In this document: piece by piece, positions 24,247-36,688 of the stretch | How the letters are laid out: every line of letters begins with the position of its first letter | Position numbering within the stretch: position 1 is the first letter of the stretch | Origin: Cordilura impudica | Lineage: Eukaryota > Arthropoda > Insecta > Diptera > Scathophagidae | DNA length: 64,000 nt | Direction: 5' to 3' | Assembly: GCA_963682025.1 (NCBI GenBank) | Contig: OY821518.1 | Coordinates: forward strand, 146,322,731 to 146,386,730 | Notes under the pieces: generated by a model | What the model was told of the DNA's origin: nothing | What the model saw: the letters and a program-made list of their open reading frames with translations, nothing else | The model's database searches: none | Made by a program: the position numbers and the translations under genes

Positions 24247-25046
24247 TTTATACCCTATACCACTATGTGGTTTGGGTATAATGACTTTGTGCTGCTGTTT
24301 GTAACAACTAAAAATACTTGACCTACACCCATCTTTAATTATACCGATCGAATCAGAATCACTATCTGATTCGATTTAACGATGTCCGTCTGTCCGTCCG
24401 TCCGTCCGTCCGTCCGTCCGTCCGTCCGTCCGTCTGTGTGTCCATGTAAAATTTGTAATCAAACTGCAGGTCGCAACTATGAATATATTTTGACGAAATT
24501 TGGTATTTGATCTTTTATCGGCCATAGGAAGAACGCTATTGAAGTTGGTGAGAATCGGTCCATGTTCAGACATAGCCCCATACAAATGACCCCTATGAAA
24601 TCAACATATATTGCCATAAGATCCAAATTATCAGACAAATCTTAGTCAAATTGGGTTTGTATATATATATTACATCCATTAATCAGTAGTCCAAAAATGA
24701 TTCCTATTGGACAACTCTTAGTCATAGGCCCCATATAGAGCTGCTTCCCGATCTTCACTTAAATCTATCAAAAAACAAAAATATTGCACTGATTCTTCTC
24801 AAATTTTGTTTGTATATATTTTTGCAAAATACAAGAGACTTTACCAAGCATGGTCAGGATCGGTCCAGTTTTGGGCCTAGTCCCCATATAGATAGAGCAT
24901 CCGAAAATTAATAAAAATCCCACTCAAATTTGGTTTATGCTTATTTTCTATATCCAGTTAGTTGGGCCTGAGAGATAGGGTCTCTAAACGCATGGTATAG
25001 GATATCGTATAGTCGGTCTAGACCGACTATAATTTTCTTTCTTGTT
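24247..25046 (+). mobile_element. DINE-like element copy H2, full length
   Basis: The plus strand opens with TATACCC and its partner GGGTATA around an ACCAC/GTGGT inner stem. It carries a GTCY tract of about 13 units at 24384-24435. It ends with a TGGTATAGG-type subterminal repeat, the GGTCTAGACC palindrome and a tail reading TTTCTTTCTTGTT. It has the longer junction ('ggcctatgac...tccaatagg' form), placing it in the second subfamily. Confidence 0.9.
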
Positions 25047-25192
25047 AGAATTGATATTTTCTAAAATTTGAATGGAAAATTTAAAAAGTGCAATTTTGTA
25101 TTTATGTGAATAATAATGCTTTAGTAATAATAAACAATTTTTAATAATTAGATGTAATCGCAATCAGATATTTTGTAGGTAAAGCAGAATAA

Positions 25193-25612
25193 TCTTAATA
25201 TATAAAAACGTTGGTGCGTATGTTGGTACTCTAATAACTGTTGAACCACTAATGCTAGCGACTTCGTATTCATACCATATGTTCCTTTGGTTCTCCGATT
25301 TGCATAACTTTTTTTGTACCCGATAGGTGGCGCTGGGGTCGAGATTTTCGCAAAAAATTTATTTACGGTCCAATTTAGCTCAAATTCGCAACATATATTA
25401 TGTACATAAAACTAAAGTTGCTGACAAAGTTTTTCACCTGTAGGTGGCGCTGGTGTTAAAATATTCAAGAAAACGTATATTTTTTTTCAGTCATATTCAT
25501 AATATTATTAAATCGTGCTTTACTTTTGCCCGACACTCGGTATTAAAATTTAGATGCAATATAAAATCCAGATGTTTTCTTCGGGCCAGCAACGCGGACC
25601 GGACTCAGCTAG
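25193..25612 (+). mobile_element. Helitron-like non-autonomous element
   Basis: The segment begins TCTTAATATATAAAAACG after an A and ends GGACTCAGCTAG before a T. This is the A|TC...CTAG|T arrangement expected of canonical Helitrons, with no target duplication. The string TAGGTGGCGCTGG occurs twice inside. I cannot see a clean 3' hairpin, so the call rests on the ends and on resemblance to insect Helitron ends. Confidence 0.45.
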
Positions 25613-26573
25613 TAATTCTATAACTATGTAGAACTGTTTTGAAAGCAAAAAACTCATTGATGAACTCGGTAGGTCTATTTTGTAAAGACAACAAAAAGTT
25701 AATATGCCAAACTTATGTTCATATTTGTAAAATAATAATGAAAAAACGTATGAAATAAAAGACCAGCCGGTGTATACTCTTAACATTATTCTGTATGATA
25801 TCCATTTGAAAATATTGACATTCATGTTAAAATAAAAATAACTTTTGCAAAGCTAATTAGAACAAAAATTGTGGCGCCATCTACTGTGGCATAGTCACGC
25901 TGAGCAAAATAAAGTGACACTCTGTTAATGGAAAAGAAATGTATTTTCCCCACAACAAAACATTGCAGAATTTTATGTAAATAAAATAATATACCGATTT
26001 ATTTCTATCATGCAGTTATTATGGATATACATATATAGAATATATGTATATTATTTGTATTATTTAATATGTTTATGTATGTATATGTAAATATTACACA
26101 AAAAAATACAACATCAAACGTTATTTTTGTTTTTTTCTCTTTAAATAAATTTATACATAAAAATTTTTTTTGCTAAATTTACATTGTTTTTTTTATTAAC
26201 AACTAGGTATTTTAGCATTATTTGCTTTAGATATTGGTGAATTTTTACTCCCTTTATATTAACTCGTAGTGTCTGCTTGTCGAAAAATCGATCTGAAAAT
26301 TTGCAGGCAATTACAGAAATGATCTAGTAAATTTTTTTAGTGATGCCAAAACAATAGAAACTTTTAAATTTTTCTACCAGAGTTGATAAAAAAAATGTAC
26401 AAAGGGCCTTTCGGACAAATCAAAAAAATACTACGGTTATAACGAACTTAGTGTATAAGGAACTAATTTGGCCAGTCCCACCGAGTTTGCTATAAACTAA
26501 CTCCATTTTATTGTAGAAAAATAGAATAGCATAGAAGAAAAAAACGTTTTAGAGCAAGGTTCCTAAAGGTTTC

Positions 26574-27249
26574 TTAAGGGGGGTAAGGTTCTAAAAGTTA
26601 AAAAAAAGTCGTATTTTCATAATTCTTTTTTGAAGATATGAATAATGTTGGATTATTTATTTCATATATACGTTATAGCATTTTATTTGCAGAATCTTTG
26701 AAAAAAAAATTCAATTGAAAATTTGAATAAATAAGTCTGTGACAGCGAATCTCCGGAGGCGTTGTTGTTTTGCGGTGAACATCATAACTCGTTACCGGAT
26801 CATGTGAAATAAAAAATCGAAGCGCGTTTCAAAGGTGACATGTTTCCTGTGGTAGTGACGAAGAGTTTTTTAAAATTTTTTTTTTTTGGCAGCATTTTGA
26901 AGTGAAAAACGATTTTTGCTATACAATTTCGGGAATATGTTGTTAAAAAATGGGAAAGAAAATGGAATTAAAAAAGCCCTTCGTGGTTACCTGTTGATTT
27001 ATGTGTCGATATAGTGTCTAAAATTACAAAAGTATCGGTTAAGTAGATTGTGAGTTATGATGTTGACGGACTTCGGATTTATACACTATGATTTATATAC
27101 TATATACCGTATGAGGCCGGTCGCTGAAAACGCTGTATCTTCTTAAGTTTTGCTCTGATTTATTTAAAATTTTGACACAACACTCTCGATATATTTTGCA
27201 TTCAGAAAGAGAAACGCAAAAAAAGGTTTTAAAACCTGCCACCCCTTAA
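26574..27249. mobile_element. TTAA-flanked MITE
   Basis: A 668-bp element (26578-27245) lies between two TTAA sites. Its ends are inverted repeats: GGGGGGTAAGGTTCTAAAA on the left and the complement of GGGGTGGCAGGTTTTAAAA on the right, 15 of 19 matching by my count. A second inner inverted pair, ACATCATAACTC, lies near 26779 and 27050. TTAA duplications are typical of piggyBac and Kolobok elements. There is no coding capacity, so it is non-autonomous. Confidence 0.7.
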
Positions 27250-29086
27250 GGAAGTGCAAACACCAATACACCTACAAAAAAGAGAAAAAATATTTCATAT
27301 GTCATCATAAATGTGAACTGTAAAAAGCGAACATTTTTTCCAGTTATCTATAAATCCAAAAAAAAAAAAAATAAGAGCGTATTAGTTTTACTTAAAAAAA
27401 AACTTATTATTCCAAATCGCCTTCAATTCTTCCATGATAATTTCAATAAATTATTCAAATTAAAATCTTTAATATACCTATTTACGTAATTTATGTTTGT
27501 CTAAATTTTTTGAAAGCAAATTATGCAAAAAATAATATTATGAGTGAAAAAAATTATTTTCCCACCTCTCTTCTGAAATTACAATGTAATTTAATTAACC
27601 AAAGTCAAAATAATTTAAATTTTAAACTTAATATTGCACAATTTTTTCAAGTGCTTTTCAATACAGAGCTTTAAACGAAATCATACGTTGGACAACAACA
27701 AAATCCACATTGAAGATCTCTTTTTTCTCAAATATTTATCAAAAAAAGAATATTCTTTGGTAAGTGCTGGCCATCAGAGAACCTGAGCGAAAGCACTCCT
27801 AACAATACAAAACAATTTTTAGATGAAAAACAAAACAGACAAACGGTAAAGTTTAGTTTGATAAAAAAAAGTATGTATGCATATCCGACGACGTTAAACG
27901 ACGTTACTTTTTTTTGCAGAATTTTTTCATTGACCAAGAAAGGGAATTTAAAGAAGAATTTGAATCGATATTAGTTTTTTGATGCATTTTTTGCGTTCAT
28001 CTTATTCCATATGTAACACGAAATCTGCATATGTAGTGCTATTGTCGTTAGCAGTGCTGCTAGTTTTGACAACTTATTTTAATTTCGACGATATTTCAAT
28101 TTGTTAAAATGATTTGTTAAATGATGATTGAAGATTTAAAATTTTCAGTACTATAAAAATTGCGTTTTCAAGGGTTAACAATTAATTGGTTGTTTATCGA
28201 AAATTGATAGTGTTTGTTCAGTGTAAATGTAAATTACAAAATATATATAGATTTAATTCTGGGTCAAGTCGTTTCAAAACGCAAATACCTTGAATAGCAT
28301 CTCCATTTAAGTTTTAATTACGGCGATACTTTAAACCTTTAATATATGTTTCAGCTATAGATACATCTCAATAAAATTATTTAGTTGATTGCTGTGTTAA
28401 ATTTTTTTCGTTGAAATTTCATCACTAATACATTTTTATATATAGTTAGAAATAACCAGTGCTGTAATAATATTCGTAATATGAATGATATAAATAAATT
28501 TTATTGTTTCGTTTTGTAATATTTTTTCGAGTTTTATAAGCGGTAAAATTTTCTTGTCAATTTTTTGTTTTAAAAATGATAATTTTGGCGATTTAGTTTC
28601 CAAAATTGCAGATTTGTAGAAGATTTTATTAGCAGCACTGGTGGGCAACAAAGAAGAGAGAAAATTGTGTGTGGGTTTGTATAAAATGAGAAAGATTAAA
28701 TTTTGTTTGTGTATTTCGCATAGCTTTGTATGGAGTGCTATGCGTGTGTATTATTTCAGCGTTACAGAATCAGCCAGTCAGTCAGTGAGTCAGGGATCAG
28801 CGTAAATATATATAAGATTGTTGTCATTAATTGAAAATCATATAAACATAATGTTTTAAAAATCGCTAATATGACAATTTCAAAAGAAATTTTTTTGAAT
28901 AAACTAAAAATTTCTGGCGTTGTAATCAAAACTAAAGGTATACACTAAAAAATTTAGTAAAGGTATACATTATTGTTATACATATTTTGTTTTATACATT
29001 TTTCAAAGCCAACTTCGTTTTTAATATTTCTTTAATTTTATATTCTATTTGATTTTCAACAACTGAAGTAGTTTAAAAACAATTAC
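27250..29086. other. AT-rich DNA without recognisable genes
   Basis: No protein family or element was recognised. It contains only short open frames, A/T runs and a (CAGT)-type run near 28770. Confidence 0.5.
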
Positions 29087-29896
29087 AACAAGTAAGAAAA
29101 TTATAGTCGGTCTAGACCGACTATACGATACCCTATACCATGCGTTCAGATACTATATCTCTCAGGCCCAACTAACTGGATATAGAAAATAGGCATAAAC
29201 CAAATTTGAGTGGGATTTTTATTAATATTTTCGGCTGCAGATATGAAAAAGTTCATATCGGATGCTATATCTATATGGGGACTAGGCCCAAAAATGGACT
29301 GATCCTGACCATGTTTGGTAAAGTATCTTGTATTTCGCAAAAATATATACAAACAAAATTTGAGAAGAATCAGTGCAAAATTTTTGTTTTTTGATAGATT
29401 TAAGTGAAGATCGGGAAGCAGCTCTATATGGGGCCTATGACTAAGAGTTGTCCAATAGGGATCATTTTTGGACTACTGATTAATGGATGTAATACATACA
29501 TACAAACCCAAATTGACTAAGATTTGTATGATAATTTGGATCTTATGGCAATATATGTTGATTTCATAGGGGTCATTTGTATGGGGGCTAGGTCTGAACA
29601 TGGACCGATTCTCACCAATTTCAATAGCGTTCATCCCATGGCCGATAAAAGATCAAATACCAAACTTCATCAAAATATATTCATATTTGCGACCTGCAGT
29701 TTGATTACAAACTTTACATGGACACACAGACGGACGGACGGACGGACGGACATCGTTAAATCGAATCAGATAGTGATTCTGATTCGATCGGTATAATTCA
29801 AATATTTTTGGTTGTTAGGTCAAATATTTTTGGTTGTTACAAACAGCAGCACAAAGTCATTATACCCAAACCACATAGTGGTATAGGGTATAAAAA
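29087..29896 (-). mobile_element. DINE-like element copy H3, full length
   Basis: On the minus strand it runs from TATACCC (29896) through five GTCC units (about 29733-29752) to the palindrome and CTTACTTGTT at 29087. It has the long junction of the second subfamily. A local duplication of 'aggtcaaatatttttggttgtta' is seen near 29800-29840. Confidence 0.9.
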
Positions 29897-30056
29897 TTTG
29901 TCAGTATGACAACTTACAAAAAAGAATTGTTGCAAATTTTATTCGAAAGTCAACAATTTATTTTTAATTACTTAAAAACTTTTGTAATTTTTTCTGTGTA
30001 TAATATTACTTGCAACTCATTTAGTTCCTTGGCATCTAATTTATCATATCGCGGGG

Positions 30057-30866
30057 ATTTTTATACCCTATACCACTATGTGGTTTGGGTATAATGACTT
30101 TGTGCTGCTGTTTGTAACAACCAAAAATATTTGACCTAGACCCATCTTTAATTATACCGATCGAATCAGAATCACTTTCTGAGTTGATTTAACAATGTCC
30201 GTCCGTCCGTCCGTCCGTCCGTCCGTCCGTCCGTCCGTCCGTCTGTGTGTCCATGTAAAGCTTGTAATCAAACTGCAGGTCGCAAATATAAATATATTTT
30301 GATGAAATTTGGTATATAAGCTTTTGTCGGCCATGGGATGAACGCTATTGAAATTGGTGAGAATCGGTCCATGTTCAGACCTAGCCCCCGTACAAATTAC
30401 CCATATGAAATCGACATAAATTGCCATAAGATCCAAATTGTCATATAGATCTTACTCAAATTGGGTTTGTATGCGTTAATTACATCCACTAATAAGTAGT
30501 CCAAAAATGATCCCTTTTACCCCATATAGAGCTGCTTCCCGATCTTCACTTAAATCTATTAAAAAACAAAAATATTGCACTGATTCTTCTCAAATTTTGT
30601 TCGTACATATTTTTGCAAAATACAAGAGACTTTACCAAACATGATCAGGATCGGTCCATTTTTGGACCTAGTCCCTTTATAGATATAGCATCCGACATGA
30701 ACTTTTTCATATCTGCAGCCAAAAAAATTAATAAAAATCCCACTCAAATTTGTTTTTTGCTTATTTTCAATGTCCAGTTAGTTGGGCCTAAGAGATATGG
30801 TTTCTAAACGCATGGTATAGGGTATCGTATAGTCGGTCTAAACCGACTATAATTTTCTTACTTGTT
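30057..30866 (+). mobile_element. DINE-like element copy H4, full length
   Basis: Plus strand: TATACCC 5' end, 11 uninterrupted GTCC units (30197-30240) followed by GTCT, the subterminal repeat, the palindrome (one mismatch) and the CTTACTTGTT end. It has the short junction of the first subfamily. It faces copy H3 with about 160 bp between them. Confidence 0.9.
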
Positions 30867-32700
30867 TAATACTTAATTTATGTATTTCTTGTTTCATATG
30901 GTGATATATGTATGATAGGTAAATCCATTAGCAAGGACTATCAGAAAACGCAGTGGTTCGATTGGATGAATCGTTAAAAGCAAATACTTGAAACATAGAT
31001 GCCAGGTGTTGAGAAAAACGATCAGATTTACTCCAGATACCATTTGAATCTTTTGCCACATATCTTTTGGCTTAACCTTTTAACTTTTTGGAAATAATAA
31101 CTGAACTGCTCAGTTTTCATTTCGGCTAAACTTTTTTCATTTCATTCATGGAACAAATTCAATTGGCTTTATCTGCCCTATTTTTGGTTCGTTACTATGT
31201 TTTTATTTCTTATGAAATCTTGGACAAAGACGCTGATTCATGTATTAAGTTTGTGAAGTTTTCAACTGCACTGTCAAGCTCACCTTCATTTTTAATTCAT
31301 ACACTCTCGATCCAGTATTTATGGATCGGTTTTGTTTCAGATATCTATATACATTACGTTAGCTGGTAAATGACACGTATTGTAATTAACTATGTATAAG
31401 AGCTTAATGGCGAGAACTCAGATCGTCATTATTCAAAATATCTAAAAGATTACTGAATATACCAGCTTAAGGGATAAGTTACATTTACTAAGTTAAAAAT
31501 CCGAATAATTAAGATAATATGAATTTACCGAGGTTAAGGTTAAGTATAGTATCAGTGTAAATCGAAATAAACTCGAAATAAAGAAACTGATTACTTTTAG
31601 TCATAGTTATATATGCTGTCTCACTTAAACTTGGGTTAGGCAATATTTTTATATCCATGGATGACCTCATACAATACGTTTGAATCTATTCCGAAACTCA
31701 TGGTATAAGAAATGGGACAGTGATTCTAGACCAACTGTAAATTGTTTAGATGTTTTTATTTTCCTTCATGATTACGGTGACCTGGTTTCCAAAATAGTTT
31801 TACACATTTTTGCAACAAATTATGTTGCAGAGTGTAGCAGCACTGCAACAACGCCTGATAAGTTAAGAATACTACTAAAATAGTTCCTTGGTAAATATTC
31901 TTAGAAATGTGTTTTAGATTTCAGATTTCATGTCCGCAGTAGAAACACTTTGAATATGAATTTTCTTGGTGTGAACCAATTTATTGTGTACGTTAATTTC
32001 TATGTTATTATTTTATCGTTATTATTAAATATAACTACTATTGACATTTTTGTTAGTCATTCAAACATGCAATTTATTTATTTAAGAAAAAAAAAATAAT
32101 TTAAGTTTTTAAGCATACGTAAACATATTTCAATAATTTCCAATACATATTAAAACTCTCAATATTAAAATTTTTAATAATTCTGTACAAAGTATACGTT
32201 CGAATAATTAAATAAATAGTTTATTGTTTTGAAATAATAAGAATTCTTGAATTATTAGAATATATGTATAAAAAGTCTTTATTTAATATGATATTTATAT
32301 ATAAGAAAATTATTTTAATAAATTAAGTGTAAATTTTATAAAATGATAAGATAAATTTTTATATAGGGCAAAAGGATTACAAAGAAAGATGGATGACTAG
32401 AAAAGGAGCGTTTCAGTAAGCGTTAAGTTGATCTTTTAGCAAATGTAGCAAATGTAAAATATTTTAAATCGTACTAATTTTATAAATTATTTTATTTTTA
32501 TTTTTTTAACTTAATTAATTATTCGTAGCCGTAAAAGTCTTGGAATAAAGTTTTTTCTTTCTGTTGGTAATGCGTGCTTTAGAAAAGTCAAGAACCCTCC
32601 CAACATTCCATTCCAAGCTCGACCCACCTAAAGCAACAACAATTTTACGGGACCAGAGGTCAACATAAAATTAGCTACAGAATACGTTATAAAACCATAA
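30867..32700. other. AT-rich DNA without recognisable genes
   Basis: The short ATG frames at 31148-31369 and 31680-31883 have no family resemblance. From 32400 on this is the region downstream of the minus-strand gene at 32701. Confidence 0.5.
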
Positions 32701-32988
32701 CTATTTATTGCTTATTAGTGCAACTGATTGATAACTTGGTGGTGGCCGTTCATTATATACAATTGTTTGAGTCACTGGTGCTGGTGGTGCTTCCCTATAT
32801 ACTATAGTTTCTTGTACCAGGGAGGGCTGTGTTGGTCCAGCAGGAGCTGCAACTATCACAACTTGATTGGCCATTCGACGACTGCAACGACGACAAGGTC
32901 TAAAATATCTCCATGGCAGCAGAAGTGATATTAAACCCCGATGATGATTGCACTCACAATTCAGTTCAATTTTATATTCTTGTGACAT
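32701..32988 (-). CDS. Small Pro/Val-rich protein, divergent member of the His/Pro family
   Basis: A 95-residue single-exon gene; I do not know its function. The ATG at 32988 sits in a good fly context (GAAGAAAATGTC). Residues 15-31 read H-H-R-G-L-I-S-L-L-L-P-W-R-Y-F-R-P and align with the H-H-R-P-G-I-x-I-x-I-I-P-P-W-R core of the other three genes. Unlike them it has few histidines and four cysteines (C11, C13, C32, C35), which could bind metal. The second half has V-V-I-V, two T-I-V-Y repeats (near residues 60 and 75) and a P-P-S-Y motif near residue 84, a possible WW-domain ligand. There is no signal peptide or membrane segment, so a cytosolic location is inferred. The last two codons AAT AAA plus the T of the stop overlap an AATAAA polyadenylation signal (32704-32709). 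Homology to the others is inference from the aligned core. Confidence 0.65.
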   Translation of the reverse strand: MSQEYKIELNCECNHHRGLISLLLPWRYFRPCRRCSRRMANQVVIVAAPAGPTQPSLVQETIVYREAPPAPVTQTIVYNERPPPSYQSVALISNK

Positions 32989-34166
32989 TTTCTTCGATGA
33001 TATTTTTTTTCCACTGTTTATTTCTTTTTTAAAAATAATTTACAAATCAAATAAATAGACATCAATTCAGTTACGTTGTTACTTTATTACTGTTCGACAA
33101 ACTTTAAAGAAAATTTATTAATATATATAAATAAATGAAATTAAGAGGATCAAATTTACCAATACTCGTAAAAAGTGTACGTGAAAAGAAATTATCTTAT
33201 CAATAAAAACCTTACAGTCACTTTAGAATTGATGGCGTACTGCGTAACTCATTTACGAATATGTACCAGTCCCTCTGTTAACGAACTTTTAGTTCGTTTA
33301 GTGACTTCTTAGAATTATTTATTAGTTATTTCTTTCAATTGAAAACAATTCAAGTTACATAGCACTGATCACGGCGGAATATATTACATAGAGGCTAATC
33401 TTAAACATCCTACGCGATTATAGCTACTTTGAAATACTATCTAAAGGCAAGTCGATGATAGTGCAAAATTTAACTTTAAGTCGCCTTCTCAGAAAGCGTT
33501 TGACAGCTAACATTTTCAAGCCTCTTTGAAGGCGAGTATATCGTATATCGAGTAACTAATATACGAGTCAAATATTTTGGATTGACAATTTAAACACAAA
33601 TTAGAAAAGTATTTAACAAAACATGGTCACCATTGTACAAGTGTTCGGTATTCAATTAGTCATTTTCATGGGACCCCCCAAGAAGTTGATAACTGGACAA
33701 CTCAGCGCTTCAGCAAGATCGGAAATATGCTTTATATTATTGCTAAAAATATCGAACCCAAATTTGGTATATAATGTATATGGTTTTTGAACAACTCATT
33801 TTAATTTGAACATTTGATCATGAGCCTGAATAACTTCTGACTCGATTTTGCAAATTAGTAATTTGCTTTCAATAATTGTTTCACGCACGGTTATCACTCG
33901 AATTTTATTTGGCTTGAATTTTAAGATTTTCGTGGCTTTGTAAGATAAAAGATTAATAATATCTAAAAGGGAAATTTAAGTCAAACCCTGTTGTTTTAGG
34001 GCCAGATCTAAGCATTTATTATTCTTGGGCCAAAGATTACCATTATAATCATAATAATCACTCCTTGCTCAAATTTTATTTAAGTGAGTTTAATACAAGA
34101 TTATTTAAAATTTATTGTTTTATACTTTTACAAAACAATGATCGAGTTAAATTTTACAATTTCTTA
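32989..34166. other. Upstream region of the 32701 gene and AT-rich DNA
   Basis: On the minus strand a TATATATA stretch near 33121-33131 lies about 35-40 bases before a CAGT that could serve as initiator (near 33090). This is a weak promoter candidate. Nothing else is recognised. Confidence 0.3.
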
Positions 34167-34892
34167 TTTTTATACCCTATACCACCATGTGGTCAGGGTA
34201 CAATAACTTTGTGCTGATGTTTGAAACTACCAAAAGTTTTTGAACTAGACCCACCTTTTATTATACCGTTCGACTCAGAATCACTTTTAGAGTCGATTTA
34301 GAGTTGTCCGTCCGTGCGTCCATCCGTCCGTCTGTCAGTCTGTGTATCCATGTAAACTTTGTAATCAAACTATGATGAAATTTGGTATGTAAGCTTCTAC
34401 CAGCCATAGTATGAACGCTGTTGAAATTGTCCAAAATAGGTGCATGTTCAGACATAGTCCCCTTACAAATTACACCTATGAAATCGACTTAATTTGCTAT
34501 ATGATCCAAATTATCATACAGATCTCTATATGATAATTCTTAGTCATAGCCCCCATATAAAGCTGCTTCCCGATATTCACTTAAATCTATCAAAAAACAA
34601 AAATATTGCACAGATTTTTCTCAAATTTGGTTTGTATATGTTTTTGCTAAAAATAAATCACCTTAACAAATATGGTCAGAATCGGTCTATTTTTCGACCT
34701 AGTCCCCATATATATATAGCATCCGATATGAACTTTTTCATATTCAAAGGAAAAAAAATTAATAATAATGCCACACAAATTTGGTTTATGCTTATTTTCT
34801 ATTTCCAATTAGTTGGGCCTAAGAGAATGGGTCTCTAAACGCATGGTATAGGGTATCATATAGTCGGTCTAACCGACTATAATTTTCTTGTT
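34167..34892 (+). mobile_element. DINE-like element copy H5, older
   Basis: The order is the same as in the other copies but it is more diverged. The GTCY tract is interrupted (34307-34345), the central part is shortened near 34520-34545, the 3' palindrome has lost two bases, and the end reads TTTTCTTGTT without the TTAC. It is older than most copies. Confidence 0.85.
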
Positions 34893-35081
34893 ACATTTGA
34901 AAATTGCTTAAACAGAATATCCACAGATGAGTATTACTCACCCAAAACAGTTGCCAATGTTTTTTGCTTTAATTGAAGTAGAAACATTTAATCTTGTGGC
35001 AAACTAAATTATTGATATTTTTTTTAATTATTGATCAACACTCAGGGGATGCCTCTATAGATGCAGTGCATTATGTTGATC

Positions 35082-35480
35082 TTAGAAAAATAGGTTATGC
35101 GAAGGAGCAAAGAGCGAGTAGTGTTTGTGGATATTTGACTTAAATTTTATTAGATTGTAACTATCAGGAAAGAACTGTGTGGGGAGTTTATTTCGCATAC
35201 GGCTAGTTCGACTGACAAACGAATTTTCTCTGTAATGCGTTGCGCTGTCAAGTGGACAATATACTAAAAAGGGATGTGATCTACTAGAGAAGCGGGTAGA
35301 GCTAACTGAAACTCGAGCACTTGCAATGAGTTTGCTAATCTCATTAGAACATTTCCAATGGTAGTATCTATAGAACAGAACTACAAAACCCACATTCCGA
35401 CGATGTTTCAACTAGTCAATAGAGTTGGATATCCTACCGTCATTAATGAACATCAACGTCCTCCTTTTATAGAGATCAGA
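35082..35480 (-). pseudogene. LINE reverse-transcriptase C-terminal relic
   Basis: The minus-strand frame at 35082-35411 (109 codons) reads 'HRRNVGFVVLFYRYYHWKCS', then 'STRFSSRSHPF', 'HYRENSFVSRTSRMRNKLP' and 'FKSNIHKHY'. This is the characteristic C-terminal region after the RT domain in a widespread group of insect non-LTR elements. Coding continues upstream in another frame ('INDGRISNSID', to about 35480). It is a 5'-truncated, dead copy. Confidence 0.7.
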
Positions 35481-35748
35481 AGGAGTGAATTTTTGCACCC
35501 TTTTTAGGATTTTACAATACCTTATAAGTTGGAGAAACATACCGACTACAGTTATTCTAACCAAAATTATTGAAACATAACGTTATTTAATCCAAATTGA
35601 AAATATTATATTTTTTGGTAGTGCAATATATTAAGAATTTGAAAATCGCGATAATGGAAACTATTTTATCTTAAATTCAATAGCTTCCTATATCCATATT
35701 TACTTTGTACGTTAAACTTAAAATTTTCAATCAACCTTTTCTAGCATT

Positions 35749-36688
35749 AACAAGTAAGAGTGTTAAATTCGGCTGGGCCGAATCTTTTATACACTCCACC
35801 TGCAACTTAAACTCAATATCTGTGGTTTTCTAGAATAACCGCGTATGTCATAAAATCAAAATGTTCAGGGGAGCCAAAAAACGTTAGATTTGAAATTATG
35901 GGCTCGCTATAAAGATTTTAGAGCTTTTCGTTTAACAGTCCTGTAGATATGGGCAATAAATACTTTATAAAGAATTTTGAGTCAAAAATCTTAACAGGAG
36001 TAGATCCTGGAGAAGGACGAAAAAATCAATATGTAAATTACACTTAAAGTGTGTGCAGATAAAACAACTTATGTCGACAAACGTCGTTTTCTTTGAAAAA
36101 TAAAACTACCAGAGCAACTACCCATTTAGACATAAGTTTTTGTTGCTTGAAAAATGGATTTTTTTTTTTTGTCAACAAAAAGTTAACGGGACTTAGGGTG
36201 AGAATATAACAACGTATCGAGAATAAAAGTGACAACAATTAACAGAAATAAACACAACAGTTTTATATGTGGTTAAAAACTGAAAAATAATCCAAAATTA
36301 TTTTGCATTTTATTTCATTAATAACAACGTATGTCGCTATGTGTCGTTTTCTGAGAAAATAATTTGTCAGCGATTAAACGTAGGTTGACATACGTCGTTA
36401 GTGCTGCAAATTAATTTAATAAACATTTAAGTTACGTCGTTATTTAAAGAAAAAACTCTGAAATGGTCAATATTTAAAAAAAAATTAAACACATGTAAAG
36501 AGCGTTAAAAATTATTATATTTGGCATCGTTAACTCAAAACTGACAAAAATGTACATACGCGGTTATTCCAGAAAACCACAGATATTACATCCAATATTG
36601 GGTACGGCTACCACTTTAAAACTCTTGTCGGTACTGAACTTAAAATTTCGAATAACAATTAAATTTAAAGTTAATTGCTCTTCTTGTT
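35749..36688. mobile_element. Element with inverted DINE-like termini
   Basis: The left end starts AACAAGTAAGAGTGTTAA with a perfect ATTCGGC-TGG-GCCGAAT hairpin (35767-35783). The right end, read on the minus strand, starts AACAAGAAGAGC. Inside, a 34-bp segment at 35815-35848 recurs inverted at 36555-36588 with one mismatch by my reading. The motif ACGTCGTT occurs at about 36081, 36392 and 36434, with a GTGTCGTT variant near 36340. There is no coding capacity. Confidence 0.6.

Noticed and set aside
30940..30990. Possible tRNA because of a GGTTCGA-like string
   Set aside because: No A box at the right distance and no cloverleaf can be drawn.
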